From the NCBI GenBank assembly GCA_010093685.1, contig MU006217.1:1182067-1246066 (forward strand): a DNA stretch of 64,000 bases, in the 5' to 3' direction. The DNA comes from Ophiobolus disseminans (Eukaryota > Ascomycota > Dothideomycetes > Pleosporales > Phaeosphaeriaceae). Shown in pieces: positions 8,669 through 19,601 of the stretch. The notes beneath the pieces were generated by a model. It saw only the letters and a program-made list of their open reading frames with translations, was not told where the DNA came from and ran no database searches. A program made the position numbers and the translations under genes. Each line of letters starts with the position of its first letter. The stretch's first letter is position 1.

Positions 8669-10831
8669 GGCGATGCGAGCATGCGAATAGACGGACACCG
8701 ACGAAGAAAATATGAGGCAGACGTGGAAAGGGAAACACGGTGGCACAGAGGGGGGAATAGAGTTTGACAGGCTGGAAGGCAGAGCAAATGTGAAGGGTAG
8801 TGGTAGGGTCTACATTCCGTTTGTCTCGTCTCTCTGTCCGCCTCCACTTGCGGCGAGGTGGGAGGCGCAAAAGGCCGGAGCTCATTCGGTGGAGGCTTTG
8901 GGAGCTGCACGGTGCTAAGGGAAAGACGCTGCAGGCGCGAGGATGGCATGCATCGGCTGTGAGCCGGCGTGCCCCAGGAGGTTAGGCCATTACGACATCC
9001 CTGGGGTTCGCTGTTCAAGCCGTCATCTTGCCGCTGGTGTGTCGACTGAGGGTCGCTAACGGCACTAGCGTCGGGAGCCGGCTGAGATTCCCCGATTCTA
9101 GGGCCCAATCTTCTCCACACGCACGCAGCGGGTCCAATGCCATGGTGCAGCAGGGAGCCATTAGAGGCAGTCGGCCCGTGGCGTCGCACAGTGTTTGGCT
9201 CCGCATCTCGGGACGGAGCCATCGATATCGCCAAACCCGCCCTCATCTATCTCATCCGAGTTAAGTCCAATTCTACCACTCGAGTCTCAACGAGGTGATG
9301 GCCGGTCTAGACAGGTGCCGTGAAACACCGTTGACACGGCAAGCAGCCGTTTGGCGCCTAGACCTTCGAGCAGTATACATAGGTATCTGAATTGCTGTTA
9401 GTCACGGGCGCCCTTGTCCCTGGATCGATCCGGCGCTGGAAACCATCGTGCAAGACACTCTTGTGGAGGCAGCCCGTGTGTGCAAGGAAGCACCGCCCAT
9501 CGTCCTTCACCCAACCTCACATGCAGGCATCACCTCGTCTCGCTGAAGATCACAACCTCCCACCGTTAGGCTCGCGGCTATCAGCCCCCCGCCAATCGTG
9601 ACACGCGCCACTCGCAATAGGCGCGCAAGATTGCCTTTGCTTTCAGCCTTTGACCGATGGATAAACAGCTTCACAGACGCATTTGACCACAACCGGCCCG
9701 AATAGGGTGTGAAGCTGCGTGCCGTCTGTTTGACGTGTTTCGGCTTGCCGAGCATGCGCTTATTGGCTCTCGTCGTTTGTACACCAAGCACAGCCTTTTG
9801 GATGGGCCGTCTAGATGAACTAGTCCTGGACTTCAGTCCCGAGATTTTGCCTTGCCGGTGGTGATGAGATATTTTTAGTACCATGTATATCATCCGTACT
9901 CACACCTTTTAGACTACCTGAATACCACCAGCCCTATCTGCTGCCTGCTATTGTCGTCCAATCAACTTACATTGTTATGCAGCTGGGTATGCTTTACGCA
10001 CCTCCGTTGCATGAGATCCTGCGGGACGTTGTCGTGTTGGGATACGAAGGCGCGGGGTTGGATTCTTTTGAAAAATGTTTTAAAAGACCTTTTCTGTGGT
10101 GCATACACATATACTGCATGCCAACTGCGTAGGATTCCCCTGCCCGGTATCATACTGCACAAGTCCAGCTAATGCTCTTCAGGATGCCCGTTTATTGACA
10201 TATCACCAATGGTGATGTGGCATGCACTTGATGTCAAAGCGCATTTCATGGCGTGTCCCTGCTGATGTCTGGGCCGTCACCATGCATAGCTTGAGGCCCC
10301 GGGAGCGGTTCCCCGGTTCGCTTGCATTGATGCTTGCAGCAACGCTCATAAACGTACAAATACCACCTTACGCCAATCACTGGCTCGCCACTGTTGCACC
10401 GTCAAGATGCTTGCAGCAGCCTACGACAGATGCGTTGCTGTCTCGCTTAAGCATGCGCTGTATGCACGACATTAGAAATGCTAGACTTTCCAACTTAGGC
10501 AAAGTTGGCGCTGCCTACCCATACAGATTGCGGGCAACGACGGTTGAGCGCTCACCTCCGTGCGTGCTTAAGATTTGGTGAGCTATCTCAGTACACAGCG
10601 AGAAAGGCAAGGCAAGTGCATGAAAGTGTAGCGAAAATGACATCAGATATGAGAATGTTCATTCTCGCATATCCATTCAGGACAGGTAGTATCAAGATCT
10701 CAGTGCTGCGAGTTTTCAGCGCTCTCTTCTTAGCATGGAAGAGGATTTTATTCATGATGCGCCACCAAACGCGTCTCATGTCTTCGATGAAATTGTGTCC
10801 AGCAGCATACCTGCTTCCTCGCTCTCCTCTG
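8669..10831. other. Gene-poor stretch, no supported gene
   Basis: Short open frames on both strands overlap one another and lack recognisable domains or intron structure. A small inverted repeat ATCACC-aat-GGTGAT lies at 10202-10216. The stretch would include the promoter of the 7258-8668 gene and the 3' region of the next one. Confidence 0.5.
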
Positions 10832-11356
10832 TCACATGATCGTCCTTCGCTTCCGTCTAACGAGTACCGACTTCTCTCCCCTCCTCCACACCTCCACGCC
10901 AAGTTGCCTCCACCCCTCCTGCCTCAGTCTCTCGTATTGCTCCCGCTCTACCAACCCTCCTGTATCCCAAAAGACACAACGGCGTTCAACGTATTCTTCT
11001 TTCGTGTAGTGATCGTGGTCGTAATCAATGTATCGCCTCGCCTCTTCCTCATCGATTTCGAATGCCATGCTGAGGTGGGCGGCGTGGGCGGCGTACGATG
11101 GGGCAGGTGCGTGTGTTTTGAACCATGAAGGCATGGTAGCTTCGACACGGCGGAAGCTGTCATATGAAACATAGCTGTGGATGTATGCTGCTCCATGTAT
11201 TCTCTCGACCGGCTTTACGATGCGGATTTGACAACCTGGTTGCGCTATGGGAGGAGGCATTGTTGGTGCCCTATGGTCTGATGAGAAAGGGCGGTGAACG
11301 TGACGGTGGTGTTCCTGTACGCAGGCCGGCTTATAGTTGAAGTTCAAGAAAGGCAT
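10832..11356 (-). CDS. Hypothetical protein (174 residues)
   Basis: A single open frame starting MPFLNFNYKPACVQEHHRHV. I recognise no family. The first 60 residues are His- and Pro-rich. The middle has aromatic residues (YIHSYVSYDSFRRVE). The C-terminal third is highly charged and probably helical (DEEEARRYIDYDHDHYTKEEYVERR, split here only by description), ending in a basic RRKRRTIM tail. No signal peptide or membrane segment is seen. The opposite strand also carries a long open frame (10505-11128), but its composition is low-complexity and it lacks a plausible start context. The C-terminal charge pattern makes the minus strand the better choice. Confidence 0.5.
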   Translation of the reverse strand: MPFLNFNYKPACVQEHHRHVHRPFSSDHRAPTMPPPIAQPGCQIRIVKPVERIHGAAYIHSYVSYDSFRRVEATMPSWFKTHAPAPSYAAHAAHLSMAFEIDEEEARRYIDYDHDHYTKEEYVERRCVFWDTGGLVEREQYERLRQEGWRQLGVEVWRRGEKSVLVRRKRRTIM

Positions 11357-11844
11357 CGTGGTCGTTGGGCAGGTGACAGACGATGTATTGTGGGTGGGTT
11401 CATACTGTTCTCAGATCTTTTACACACAAGTTTGTCTATGGGGTGAGACTTTGATCGTGTTTGCTTGTTGCTGTGGATGTTGGTTCGTTGTCTGAGAGCA
11501 ACGGCCGTGCGATGTCTCGAACCAGCAAGGCAATGGCGCACTCTTCTAAGACAGTCAGGGTCTGTGGAAGAACGAAACGTCTCATACTGCACGCAACAGC
11601 CAGACATTTTAAGCCATGTGGTGAAACTGCTTGGTCAGCATGGCAGGCAAGAACCCACGAGTTGGGTCGATGGCGAAGAAGAAGGATATGTCATTTACAA
11701 GGAGAATAACGCTCTTTTTGGCTCAGCTTGAACCATCAAAACATATTTCTAGCATCGCTCACAGCTTCGCTCTCCGCTGCAGATACTGCCGGATGCCAAT
11801 GGCCGCTGCACTGGATTAGCAAGCGCTCTGAAACAATATCGAAA
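11357..11844. other. Intergenic stretch, nothing recognised
   Basis: Lies between the start of the small hypothetical gene and the 3' end of the aldehyde dehydrogenase. Only short overlapping open frames are present. It should contain the promoter of the former. Confidence 0.5.
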
Positions 11845-13377
11845 TCACTGACCAAGAAGCACCGCCAGGCTCTTGAGGCCCAGCAGCCCCAGGAACCAGC
11901 TTCCCCACCCCAGCGGCCGTCCCTCGCGGTCAAAGTTGGGCTTCATCTCGTTCATGCCAGCGAACTTCTTCTGCTTCTTGAGCGTGTATGGCGGGTAGCG
12001 GACGTCCATCAGGCCCTCGAGCCATGCGGGCGTGGTGGTGACGGAGCGGCGGTGGGTGAAGACGTCGAATGAGGCCTTGCCGCGGTAGGCGCCCTGGCCG
12101 GACGAGCCGACGCCGCCAAAGGCCAGGGTGGGGATGGAGGCGTGGAAGAAGCCGTCGTTCATGGAGGCGCCGCCGGAGCGGGTCTGGTCGAGGACCTGCT
12201 GCAGCTCCTGCTTGTTGCCAAAGGCGTAGGTGCCGAGGGGCGTGTCGTGCGTCTCGTTGGCCAGCTTGATGGCCTCGTCGAGGTCGGAGACAGGCAGGAT
12301 GGGCATGAGCGGGCCGAAGCTCTCGTCGGTGACGAGGCTGTCGCCGATGTCGCTGACCTGGACGACGGTGGGCTCGATGAAGAGGTCGGCCTCGTCCATG
12401 GTGCCGCCGACGACAATGGTGCCGCTGCTGGCGTCGAGCATCTTCTTGAGGCGTTGGAACTGCTTGCGGTTGACAATGCGGCCGTAGTCGGGCGAGTTGC
12501 GCGCGCCGTCGGGGTAGAAGTCGGCGAGCGCGGCCTTCATCTCGCGCACAAAGGCGGGCACCATGGTGCGGTCGATGAAGGTGCAGTTCTGGCTGACGCA
12601 GACCTGGCCGGCATTGAGCGTCTTCGCCCACAGCAGGCGGCGCGCGGCCAGCTTGGGGTCGGCGTGCTTGGTGATGATGGCCGGGTTCCTGCCGCCCAGC
12701 TCGAGCGTCAGCGGGGTCAGCGTCTCGGCCGCCTTCTTCGCGATGATGCGCGCGACGGCCTCGGAGCCCGTGTAGAAGATGGTGTCCCACTTCTGGGCGA
12801 GCAGCGCCGTCGTCTCGGGGATGGCGCCCTGGACGACCGTGTAGCAGGTGGGGTCCAGCGCGGCGGCCACGAGCTTCTGCAGCACCGCGGCCGCGTGGGG
12901 CGCCGACTCGGACGGCTTGATAACGGCGGTGCAGCCCGCGGCGATGGCGCCAATGAGGGGGCCCACGGTCAGCTGGAAGGGGAAGTTGTACGCCCCGATG
13001 ATCAGCGCCGTACCCAGTGGCTCCTTCCTGATGCGCGGGCCCACGAACTTGTTAGTGAAGGGGATGTCGCTGGGCGTTTCGTCCTTTGCGAAGCGCGGCA
13101 GGTTGTTGGCCATCCACACGCAGTCATTCATGCACCACGAGATCTCCACCAGGTACGTCTCGAACGTCGACTTGCCCAGGTCGCGCCGGCACGCCTCGGT
13201 GATGAGCGCCTCGTTATCCTTGAACGCCCAGTACAGCCTGCGCAGCTGCTGCATGCGGAACGCGAGCGGCCGTGTCTTGTGCGCGAGGAACGTGGCCCGC
13301 GACGTCGCGCATGTCGGCGCGATGTCGTCCATGGGCGTGTGTTCAAAGGCCGGCATTTCCGGCATCGTCGCGGTCAT
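11845..13377 (-). CDS. Fatty aldehyde dehydrogenase, ALDH3-like, tail-anchored (510 residues)
   Basis: Intronless. Oxidises fatty or other long aldehydes to acids with NAD(P)+. The ALDH fold is complete: a cofactor-binding stretch (GAYNFPFQLTVGPLIGA, VIKPSE), the general-base Glu in LELGGRNP (about residue 245), the catalytic Cys in GQVCVSQN (about residue 281), and the ESFGPLMPI and GGVGSSGQGAYRGK blocks typical of class 3 enzymes. The C-terminus ends in a hydrophobic helix (WFLGLLGLKSLAVLLG), which suggests a tail anchor in the ER or peroxisome membrane, as in yeast Hfd1-type enzymes. Starts at Met1, Met5 or Met8 are all possible because the first residues are not conserved. A long opposite-strand frame is a GC-rich shadow. 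Confidence 0.93.
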   Translation of the reverse strand: MTATMPEMPAFEHTPMDDIAPTCATSRATFLAHKTRPLAFRMQQLRRLYWAFKDNEALITEACRRDLGKSTFETYLVEISWCMNDCVWMANNLPRFAKDETPSDIPFTNKFVGPRIRKEPLGTALIIGAYNFPFQLTVGPLIGAIAAGCTAVIKPSESAPHAAAVLQKLVAAALDPTCYTVVQGAIPETTALLAQKWDTIFYTGSEAVARIIAKKAAETLTPLTLELGGRNPAIITKHADPKLAARRLLWAKTLNAGQVCVSQNCTFIDRTMVPAFVREMKAALADFYPDGARNSPDYGRIVNRKQFQRLKKMLDASSGTIVVGGTMDEADLFIEPTVVQVSDIGDSLVTDESFGPLMPILPVSDLDEAIKLANETHDTPLGTYAFGNKQELQQVLDQTRSGGASMNDGFFHASIPTLAFGGVGSSGQGAYRGKASFDVFTHRRSVTTTPAWLEGLMDVRYPPYTLKKQKKFAGMNEMKPNFDREGRPLGWGSWFLGLLGLKSLAVLLGQ

Positions 13378-13631
13378 CGTGCGAACGTCGTGTGAGGATT
13401 CCAGGTATCTGCGTCACAAGCAGGATGGGGAGCAGGAGCTATAAAGGTGGCAATTGCATTTGCACATGCACTACCACCTCGGGAAGTACCATGCTGACGG
13501 ACTGTGCTCAAACCTTCCAGCGTCATACATAGATGCCTCGGACCGTCCGCAACGTACACGCCCCGCTTTTCGCTTAGCACTTGGCATAAAAGTCGTGTGT
13601 CACGTGACGCTTGCTATGTACATATGTCTGT

Positions 13632-14847
13632 CTACTGGGACGATGCTGAGCTGGACCGACTCGAGGCAGGGCGCACGCCGGCCATGTCGCTCTTGTCCTT
13701 GTCGCCGAGGTTGATGCGTTCGCACCAAGAGCACCAGCTCCTGAGCTTGCCCGTGACCTCGCGCTCCAGATAGTGCACCGCCTTCTCGCGCTCATCTTCA
13801 TACAGCTTGACGCACTCGCCAACACGCACCTGCTTCTTGTGCTTGACTTTGAGCACGCCGCCGATGCCCTCGATCTCCTGCGCGAGGTAGCTCGTGCCCC
13901 TCCAGCGCTCCGCCGAGTCGGGCGAGCCACTGCCCGCAGCCAGCGCATCCAGAATTTCCTGCTCACACGTCTCGTGCTCGACGATCCTGGCGCCCAGGCA
14001 TCCCGGGCCTCTACCGCATTCGACGCCTTCATTGCCTTCGCCGGCGCCGGTGCCCACGCCGCCAAGGTAGTGGCTATACCGCGTCCTCCAGCTCCAACCA
14101 CGCACGTACATGGTGTCGGCGTTGCGCAGGTCCTTGCCACATGGCGCGCACAGCCACACCACGTTGTCGCAGTTGCAGGGCGTTCGCTCGAAAGCGGGTG
14201 CGGTGAAGGGGCGTGGCATGGCGGTCTCGTCCTCGGCGCATGCTGGGGGCGGGCGTGCAGCGACCAGAAGCCGCAGCGGCGCCTTATTGCATGTGCGGCA
14301 GAGGCGGCGGTGGCGGGCGCGGAGTGTGGGCGCGGGCGGCGGCTTCATCGTGCAGTTCTTGGACACGGTCAGCCTCATTCCAGCAGCTTAGATCAGGTAA
14401 TGCCACACCCGGCATACGACGACGCCGCAGCGCTGGCACTCGCCCACCATGTCGCGCGCACACTTGCCCACGCGTCCGGTCGTCAGCTGCTGGCGCAACG
14501 GCGTGAAGGCGGCGACCTCAAGCTGCTCGTTGCAGCAGTGTAGCGTGTGCTTGACGAGCTGGCCGCGGTACTCGAGCAGATTGGCGCGGAACTGCCTGCA
14601 CGTGCGCGACAGGTCGTGCAGCGTGTTGAGGTCGAGCTGGCCCGTCAGCTGGCGGACTATACTGCATCGGCGTCGCGGTCAGCATGCATAGGGGGCGTGG
14701 AGTCTTGTCCTGGCTGTAGGTTCAGGCTCACGGATAACAGCTCAGGGCGGCGCTGAATCCATTCATGTTGGGATTGGGCCTCGACGGCCCCTCGTCTGCC
14801 ACGGCCGGCAACGGGGCTTCATCGTCCAGGTCTACTATGACCACCAT
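13632..14847 (-). CDS. F-box-like protein with cysteine-rich C-terminal half (364 residues, three exons)
   Basis: Exons 14847-14732, 14661-14409 and 14357-13632. Introns of 70 and 51 bases end after CTGACC branch sites, and all phases agree. Exon 1 gives an acidic start (MVVIVDLDDEAPLPAVADEG). Exon 2 gives an F-box-like helix set (IVRQLTGQLDLNTLHDLSRT, then CRQFRANLL). This is followed by paired cysteines (KCARDMVGECQRCGVVVCRNC across the exon 2/3 join) and RRLCRTCNKAP, then CNCDNVVWLCAPCG and later CSWC, all plausible zinc ligands. Such proteins usually act as SCF ubiquitin-ligase adaptors; the substrate is unknown. An upstream in-frame Met at 14970 is less likely. Confidence 0.72.
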
Positions 14848-15134
14848 GATGAAAAACTGCAACAACAGGTGGGAGCATTGAAGCCGCCCAGGGCTTGGAA
14901 AGAAGATGAGGGTGGAGGTGTCGTGGGGACGACGGTGACAGTCAGTGGGGCAATGACACGTCCATAGCAAGAGGTGCGATTCTCGGCTGCATGACTACCT
15001 CCCACCCCGCGAGGCTGCCCCTCCCTGACTCGCGCCCCTTTCGCTGATGCAATTGGTCCCGATCTGTAGCCTTCGTCCGTGGCATTTCATATAATTGAAC
15101 TACACTTTAAATTCGCCGTGAAGTTTGACATGTA

Positions 15135-17133
15135 TCACGTCCTGCCAGGCGGAATACCGCTCCACGAGTCATTGCCACCGCGCCAGGACCCCGCGCGCGT
15201 AAAGTCACTATAACCCACGCCCCCAAAAAGAGCATAATTCACAAATCCGAAGCGGAAATACTCCGACAAATCGCCCGTCGAAGCTTTTCGTTGCCACGTG
15301 AAGCTGTTCTCGCCTCCCCTGCCCCTATACCTCTCAACATCGTTGACAATCACACTAACACCCTCGTACCCACGTAGCAAAGACTCCCACGTGAATGTTA
15401 TGCTCGTGCCGTTGATTACGGGGTCGAGGATGGAAGGGATGCCAGACCCGAGCTGCGCGTCGCCGCGAAGTGCAGCGGCGGTCTGGAGGATGGGATCAAA
15501 CCCCCAGCGCGCAATGCCATTCACAAAGAGACCAACAAGAAGGCCCTGATTTAGCAAGCTAATGCGAGTCTGGAGTGCGGTACCAGGAAGAAGGAGTAGC
15601 GCGATGATGTAGTGGTGTATGCGAAGCGTGAGTTTGGGCACGGCGGACAGGATGCCTAAACTGGCACCAAGCATGATATACAAGCCCAGCAAGCGTGGCA
15701 AGCGGCCCTCGTTCCGGAAGCACCAACATTGATAGAGAATGATGGCAAAGAGGACAAGGACAATTATAACAAGTGCTGTTATGGCGCCGGGTTGTTGGCG
15801 GATATCGTGCCCGGTAAGCCGCTGAATGGGTATCTTGTCGAAAGTGTAGTTGTTGAGCGCTCCGACCCATGCACCGCCAACCCACAGTATTGTCTTTTCG
15901 ACCGGTGCTTTGCAGTTTCGGAGCGTCTTACGGACGCTGTACTGATAGAAAAGAGCGGCGACCAGGGCAGCAGGCAGGAAACGGCCGAGAGTTGTAGAGG
16001 CAAGAGATGGGTAATTGGAGTAGGACGGCGGATCCGATGCCATGCCGACCTGAAAGAACATGATGGCGAAAATGGGGGCGAAGAAGGCGGAAGGGCGAGA
16101 TGTTAGGACCCCAAACAGTATGGTAAATATGATCGACAAGATCAAGAGGTTCCACCGCGGGTCCCGACACTTGCTCGCCGCACTTGTAATAGTACGTGAC
16201 TGATTGAAGCTGAAGGCCATGGGGAATGTCGAGTCGTATGCCACACTGCTGATGCCGTTCCGCACGAGAGCACGAAAATCGAACTTGTCGCCAACCAACG
16301 ACACGACGCCGCAGCCTCCCTGCCCGTTGCTTATCACGCCAGCATGAATTGCCGCACCGCAAACGAACGAGTCTCCGCGATAGACAGGCGCAAGATTCTC
16401 GGCAGGGTCGGACTGGCCCCCTACGACGAGCGGCCTGTAGTTTATCGACGCGTTGCCGATAGCGCGGGGGTTAAGGACGTGCGCCCCGAGGCAGTTTGCG
16501 GGGCAGTTGAACGCAAAAGACGAGTTGTCGAAGGGGAGGCAGTTGCGGCCGTCGAGCCCGCAGGCCTGGGGACTTGGCCTACTGGGTGGTCAGCCATGCT
16601 GGAGGGGGGTGGGGGTGAGAGGGCTCTCAGTCGTACCATAGATTTGCGACACAAGACAAGGGCACTGGCGCTCCATAGCCGGCCAGGTTTGCAGGCAGAC
16701 TGTAGTTGGTGAGAATGACACCAAACAGCGCAGCCCAGAGGCCGAACCCCGCCAGGTACACGCATACTCGCGCCCATGGCGGCAGACGCCCCAGTAGGCG
16801 GACCGGCCAGGTCTGGAAGCGCTCCAGGAAGGGCGTGATGCAGTACCTCCCCGCTGGCTCAGGGCCCGTCAACCAGCCCGCTGCCTGGCGACGGCATCGA
16901 CCCACCGGCGCGGGGAGCTTTGCCTCGAGCCTCGTCCACCATGTTCGCGTGTGAGCAGACGGTCGCGCCGTGGGTGTTGCGCCCTTGGACCTCGGCTCCT
17001 CTGGTATGCACGAGGAAGCTGCGCTCGGCGTGATTGCATCGCCGTCGGTATCGCCGCTGCCGTCTTCGACGTCTCTTATGGCCGCACGCGGGCCTGTGGA
17101 AGGCACATGCATGTCCGTCGTGGTTCCCTGCAA
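15135..17133 (-). CDS. LCCL-domain integral membrane protein (646 residues, two exons)
   Basis: Exon 1 is 17133-16637 and exon 2 is 16578-15135. The 58-base intron ends after a CTGACC branch site, and the join preserves a Trp in NLW-PSPQAC. The N-terminal 110 residues are polar. A membrane segment follows (ARVCVYLAGFGLWAALFGVI). The LCCL domain (about residues 165-275) shows ACGLDGRNC, FNCPANCLG, YRGDSFVCGAAIHAGV and GGCGVV, with the Cys pattern of the family. Several membrane helices follow, then a soluble C-terminal domain after LRGYEGVSVIV. The function of fungal LCCL membrane proteins is not established; the LCCL module probably faces the lumen or outside. An alternative acceptor three bases away (CAG instead of TAG) also keeps frame. 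Confidence 0.85.
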
Positions 17134-17354
17134 ACTATTGCGCGTAGGCTCAATCAGACATCATATGTGCGGCAGTATCATGGTGAAGGCAACTTCGATG
17201 CGACTTTGCGATGACTGGAGTCACTAGATAGACTACATGAGACGGCAAGCATCATCGAATCCAGATTCCTCATGCCAAGCCGGCACTGTTCCGGCCGTCT
17301 CCAGCCCGGCGGCAACACTGCTCTACGCTAGACTAGTCCATCAATACAAGAGCT

Positions 17355-19601
17355 TCAGGGTAGCATCTTCGTCTGAGACTCATGCCGGACACGGTACTTG
17401 GCCAGTGGAATGGGCACCTCGCCGCTGTATCCGACCTCGCCCTGTGCCTTCTCCAGCTTCCGTGTGATCTTGCCCACCAAGCTCGCTATCCATCGATCGT
17501 TCGCCATGGCCGACACCGTGCTCGCGCCAGCCTTGCGCATGCCCACCATAGTCTTGGCAGATGCATCCTTGAATCCAGTGTCAACCTTCTTCAGGAAGTC
17601 CTTGAAGCCCTTGTTTGAGCTGACGGTTTTTGACGAGTCCATGCTTTCGGTTGTGTTGCCCGTGTTCGCAGTATCCACCGAGGCGAGGCTGTCCACATCG
17701 CTGTCACTAGCTGCTGTACTGACACGCTTGAGCTCTCGGAGGACCTTCGCTTCCTCGAAAGACTTGTCGCTTTCAATAACTTTTGTCGCCTTGACGATTG
17801 CAGCAACAAAATTAAGCAGATCTTGGTGGAACTGCGCCGGCAAGTGTGCGTGCGCGCTGATGTGCATACCCGCTTCGTCCTTCTTGAGCTTCTCCAGGTT
17901 CTTTCGCGCATACATCTCCTTGGGCGTACCTGCCAAGTCCTTGATAGCCTCTTCCATTTCCATCAGCTCGAACTCGGTAGACTTGGCCGGGAAGATGTGC
18001 TCATGGTGTGGGAACAAGAATAGTGGAATTGTGAGGACTGCATCTGCACCGCCAAGCCGGACCACTTGCTTGAGCTCAGCAGCTTCAGGTAGCGCTCGAT
18101 AGGCCAAGACATCCGACATTTTGAAATGGCATTGAATGTTATAATTTGTGTTGATAGGAAAGGATGCTTCGCTTGCAATGGGCCCTAGTTCGACGGCGAA
18201 ATTTGCATCAGCACACCAAGCCGAGATACGAGCTTCAAGTCTACGGATCTCTGAATCTTGGCCTGCATAGTGCTTGAAGAGGTATTGCCGCATCAGGCTG
18301 ACAAACCACTTTCCCGACCCGGCGGCCGTTACCGACTTGAACTTGACGGGGTGAAAGTAGCAGAGGGGGCTGAGCATCAAGCGGTAGAGGAACGGCAGCC
18401 GATGTAAGAAGGCTTTGACGTTCGGATAATCGGTTTTGCGAAGCGTGGAAACCCTTATCGACTTCTTAGGCGGGTGAGGTATCGACGGACTATCGTGGAT
18501 ATGCGCACATATTGCGGCCCGGACATCGTTCTCATTGTCCAGGTCTAGCTTGCTCTCTCTCTCTTCGTCCAGGGCGGCTTCTCGTAGAGCTCGCTTTGCA
18601 TTCGTAATCACACTGGTGTTATAGATGGTCTTGACTAGCTCTTGATACTTTTTATTTGCGTCCTCTTCTCCCGGCGAAAGTTTCTTCACGGTTGAAAAGG
18701 CAGATTCGAGCTCCTCTGAATCTGATGGCTGTTTGTCGGCTGTCATTTGCCGCACCATTGAGATGCGACGAGGATATGTGCCATCAAGAGCGACAGATGC
18801 TGCCCTCAGAATGGCGGTATCGCTGGCAACAAAAGTATCATCCTCCCTGGTCGGCTCAGGTTGGCCGTATGCAACACTGCCGAACGTGACTTCCCAGTCC
18901 CCGCCCTTGACATTGGCGTAGATATCGTCGACGTGAATCTCCCGGAACAGAGGCACAACCACCTTGTCGGTCTGGATAGCCAACTCAATATCGTCTGACA
19001 GTTTGATGCCAGCCTCAACACCGTGAGCGACGAGGGTCATTGTGGAAAGTGACAATGTAACGCCGCGCACAACGAACAAGCCCTTGACTTCAGTGTCGAT
19101 CTCCAGAGCAGGAAGATCGAAGAAGGCAATTTGGTCGTTTATAAAGTGTAGATCTCGGAGGAAAGTCTTCCTCAAGAACCGACGAGCAACGCCACCAGGA
19201 GCGTCGAACTGGTAGAGGCACACGGCCATTATGATGGGCCAGCAGGAGGTGGTAAACACCCAATAGAGAAGCCACGAGGTCGAAAATATGGCATACACCA
19301 AATTCACGGTAGTGAAGATACTCCAGATAGGGGCGAAAGGCAAGATGCGATGACCGTACGACTCCCCTAGGAGCACGGCGTAGACCAGGATCGGCGCTCC
19401 AGATATTGTCCATCGTAATGGCCAGGACAGCGATACAGCCCCGAGGAGAGTGCATAAGAGGAAGGCGTTAGGTATGACTTTGCTGCTCAGAGCACGTGTG
19501 GGCGTGGGCGCGGGTGTGGTTGTCGTTGTAGCTGCAGGTGGCTGTGCAACTGGTTTTCGCTTAGTCATACCCGGCGCACCGTTTTTGACAGGCGTCTCCA
19601 T
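17355..19601 (-). CDS. Large membrane protein of unknown function (748 residues)
   Basis: Intronless. The polar N-terminus (TTTTTPAPTPT) is followed by a hydrophobic block, about residues 40-125, with three or four membrane helices (for example AFLLCTLLGAVSLSWPL and LVYAIFSTSWLLYWVF). The remainder is soluble and has beta-rich stretches such as GLFVVRGVTLSLSTMTLVAH and EVTFGSVAYGQPEP. These recall AsmA/Mdm31-like lipid-handling folds, but I cannot assign a family. A charged, low-complexity region around residues 640-690 (SDSDVDSLASVDTANTGNTT) precedes an amphipathic C-terminus. It is likely conserved across related fungi because codon usage is regular and the frame is long. Confidence 0.75.
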   Translation of the reverse strand: METPVKNGAPGMTKRKPVAQPPAATTTTTPAPTPTRALSSKVIPNAFLLCTLLGAVSLSWPLRWTISGAPILVYAVLLGESYGHRILPFAPIWSIFTTVNLVYAIFSTSWLLYWVFTTSCWPIIMAVCLYQFDAPGGVARRFLRKTFLRDLHFINDQIAFFDLPALEIDTEVKGLFVVRGVTLSLSTMTLVAHGVEAGIKLSDDIELAIQTDKVVVPLFREIHVDDIYANVKGGDWEVTFGSVAYGQPEPTREDDTFVASDTAILRAASVALDGTYPRRISMVRQMTADKQPSDSEELESAFSTVKKLSPGEEDANKKYQELVKTIYNTSVITNAKRALREAALDEERESKLDLDNENDVRAAICAHIHDSPSIPHPPKKSIRVSTLRKTDYPNVKAFLHRLPFLYRLMLSPLCYFHPVKFKSVTAAGSGKWFVSLMRQYLFKHYAGQDSEIRRLEARISAWCADANFAVELGPIASEASFPINTNYNIQCHFKMSDVLAYRALPEAAELKQVVRLGGADAVLTIPLFLFPHHEHIFPAKSTEFELMEMEEAIKDLAGTPKEMYARKNLEKLKKDEAGMHISAHAHLPAQFHQDLLNFVAAIVKATKVIESDKSFEEAKVLRELKRVSTAASDSDVDSLASVDTANTGNTTESMDSSKTVSSNKGFKDFLKKVDTGFKDASAKTMVGMRKAGASTVSAMANDRWIASLVGKITRKLEKAQGEVGYSGEVPIPLAKYRVRHESQTKMLP

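Noticed and set aside
8572..9246. 224-residue minus-strand open frame
   Set aside because: Overlaps exon 1 of the 7258-8668 gene in another frame, shows no domain or conserved pattern, and has competing frames on both strands.
9507..9893. 128-residue minus-strand open frame
   Set aside because: No domain, no intron context, and composition is not distinct from neighbouring non-coding frames. A lineage-specific gene cannot be excluded.
10222..10581. 119-residue plus-strand open frame
   Set aside because: No signal peptide, no recognisable family and no supporting splice structure.
12142..13395. 417-residue open frame on the plus strand opposite the aldehyde dehydrogenase
   Set aside because: It is a mirror of GC-rich codons of a well-conserved gene. 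Composition is dominated by Gly, Arg, Val and Leu with no domain.
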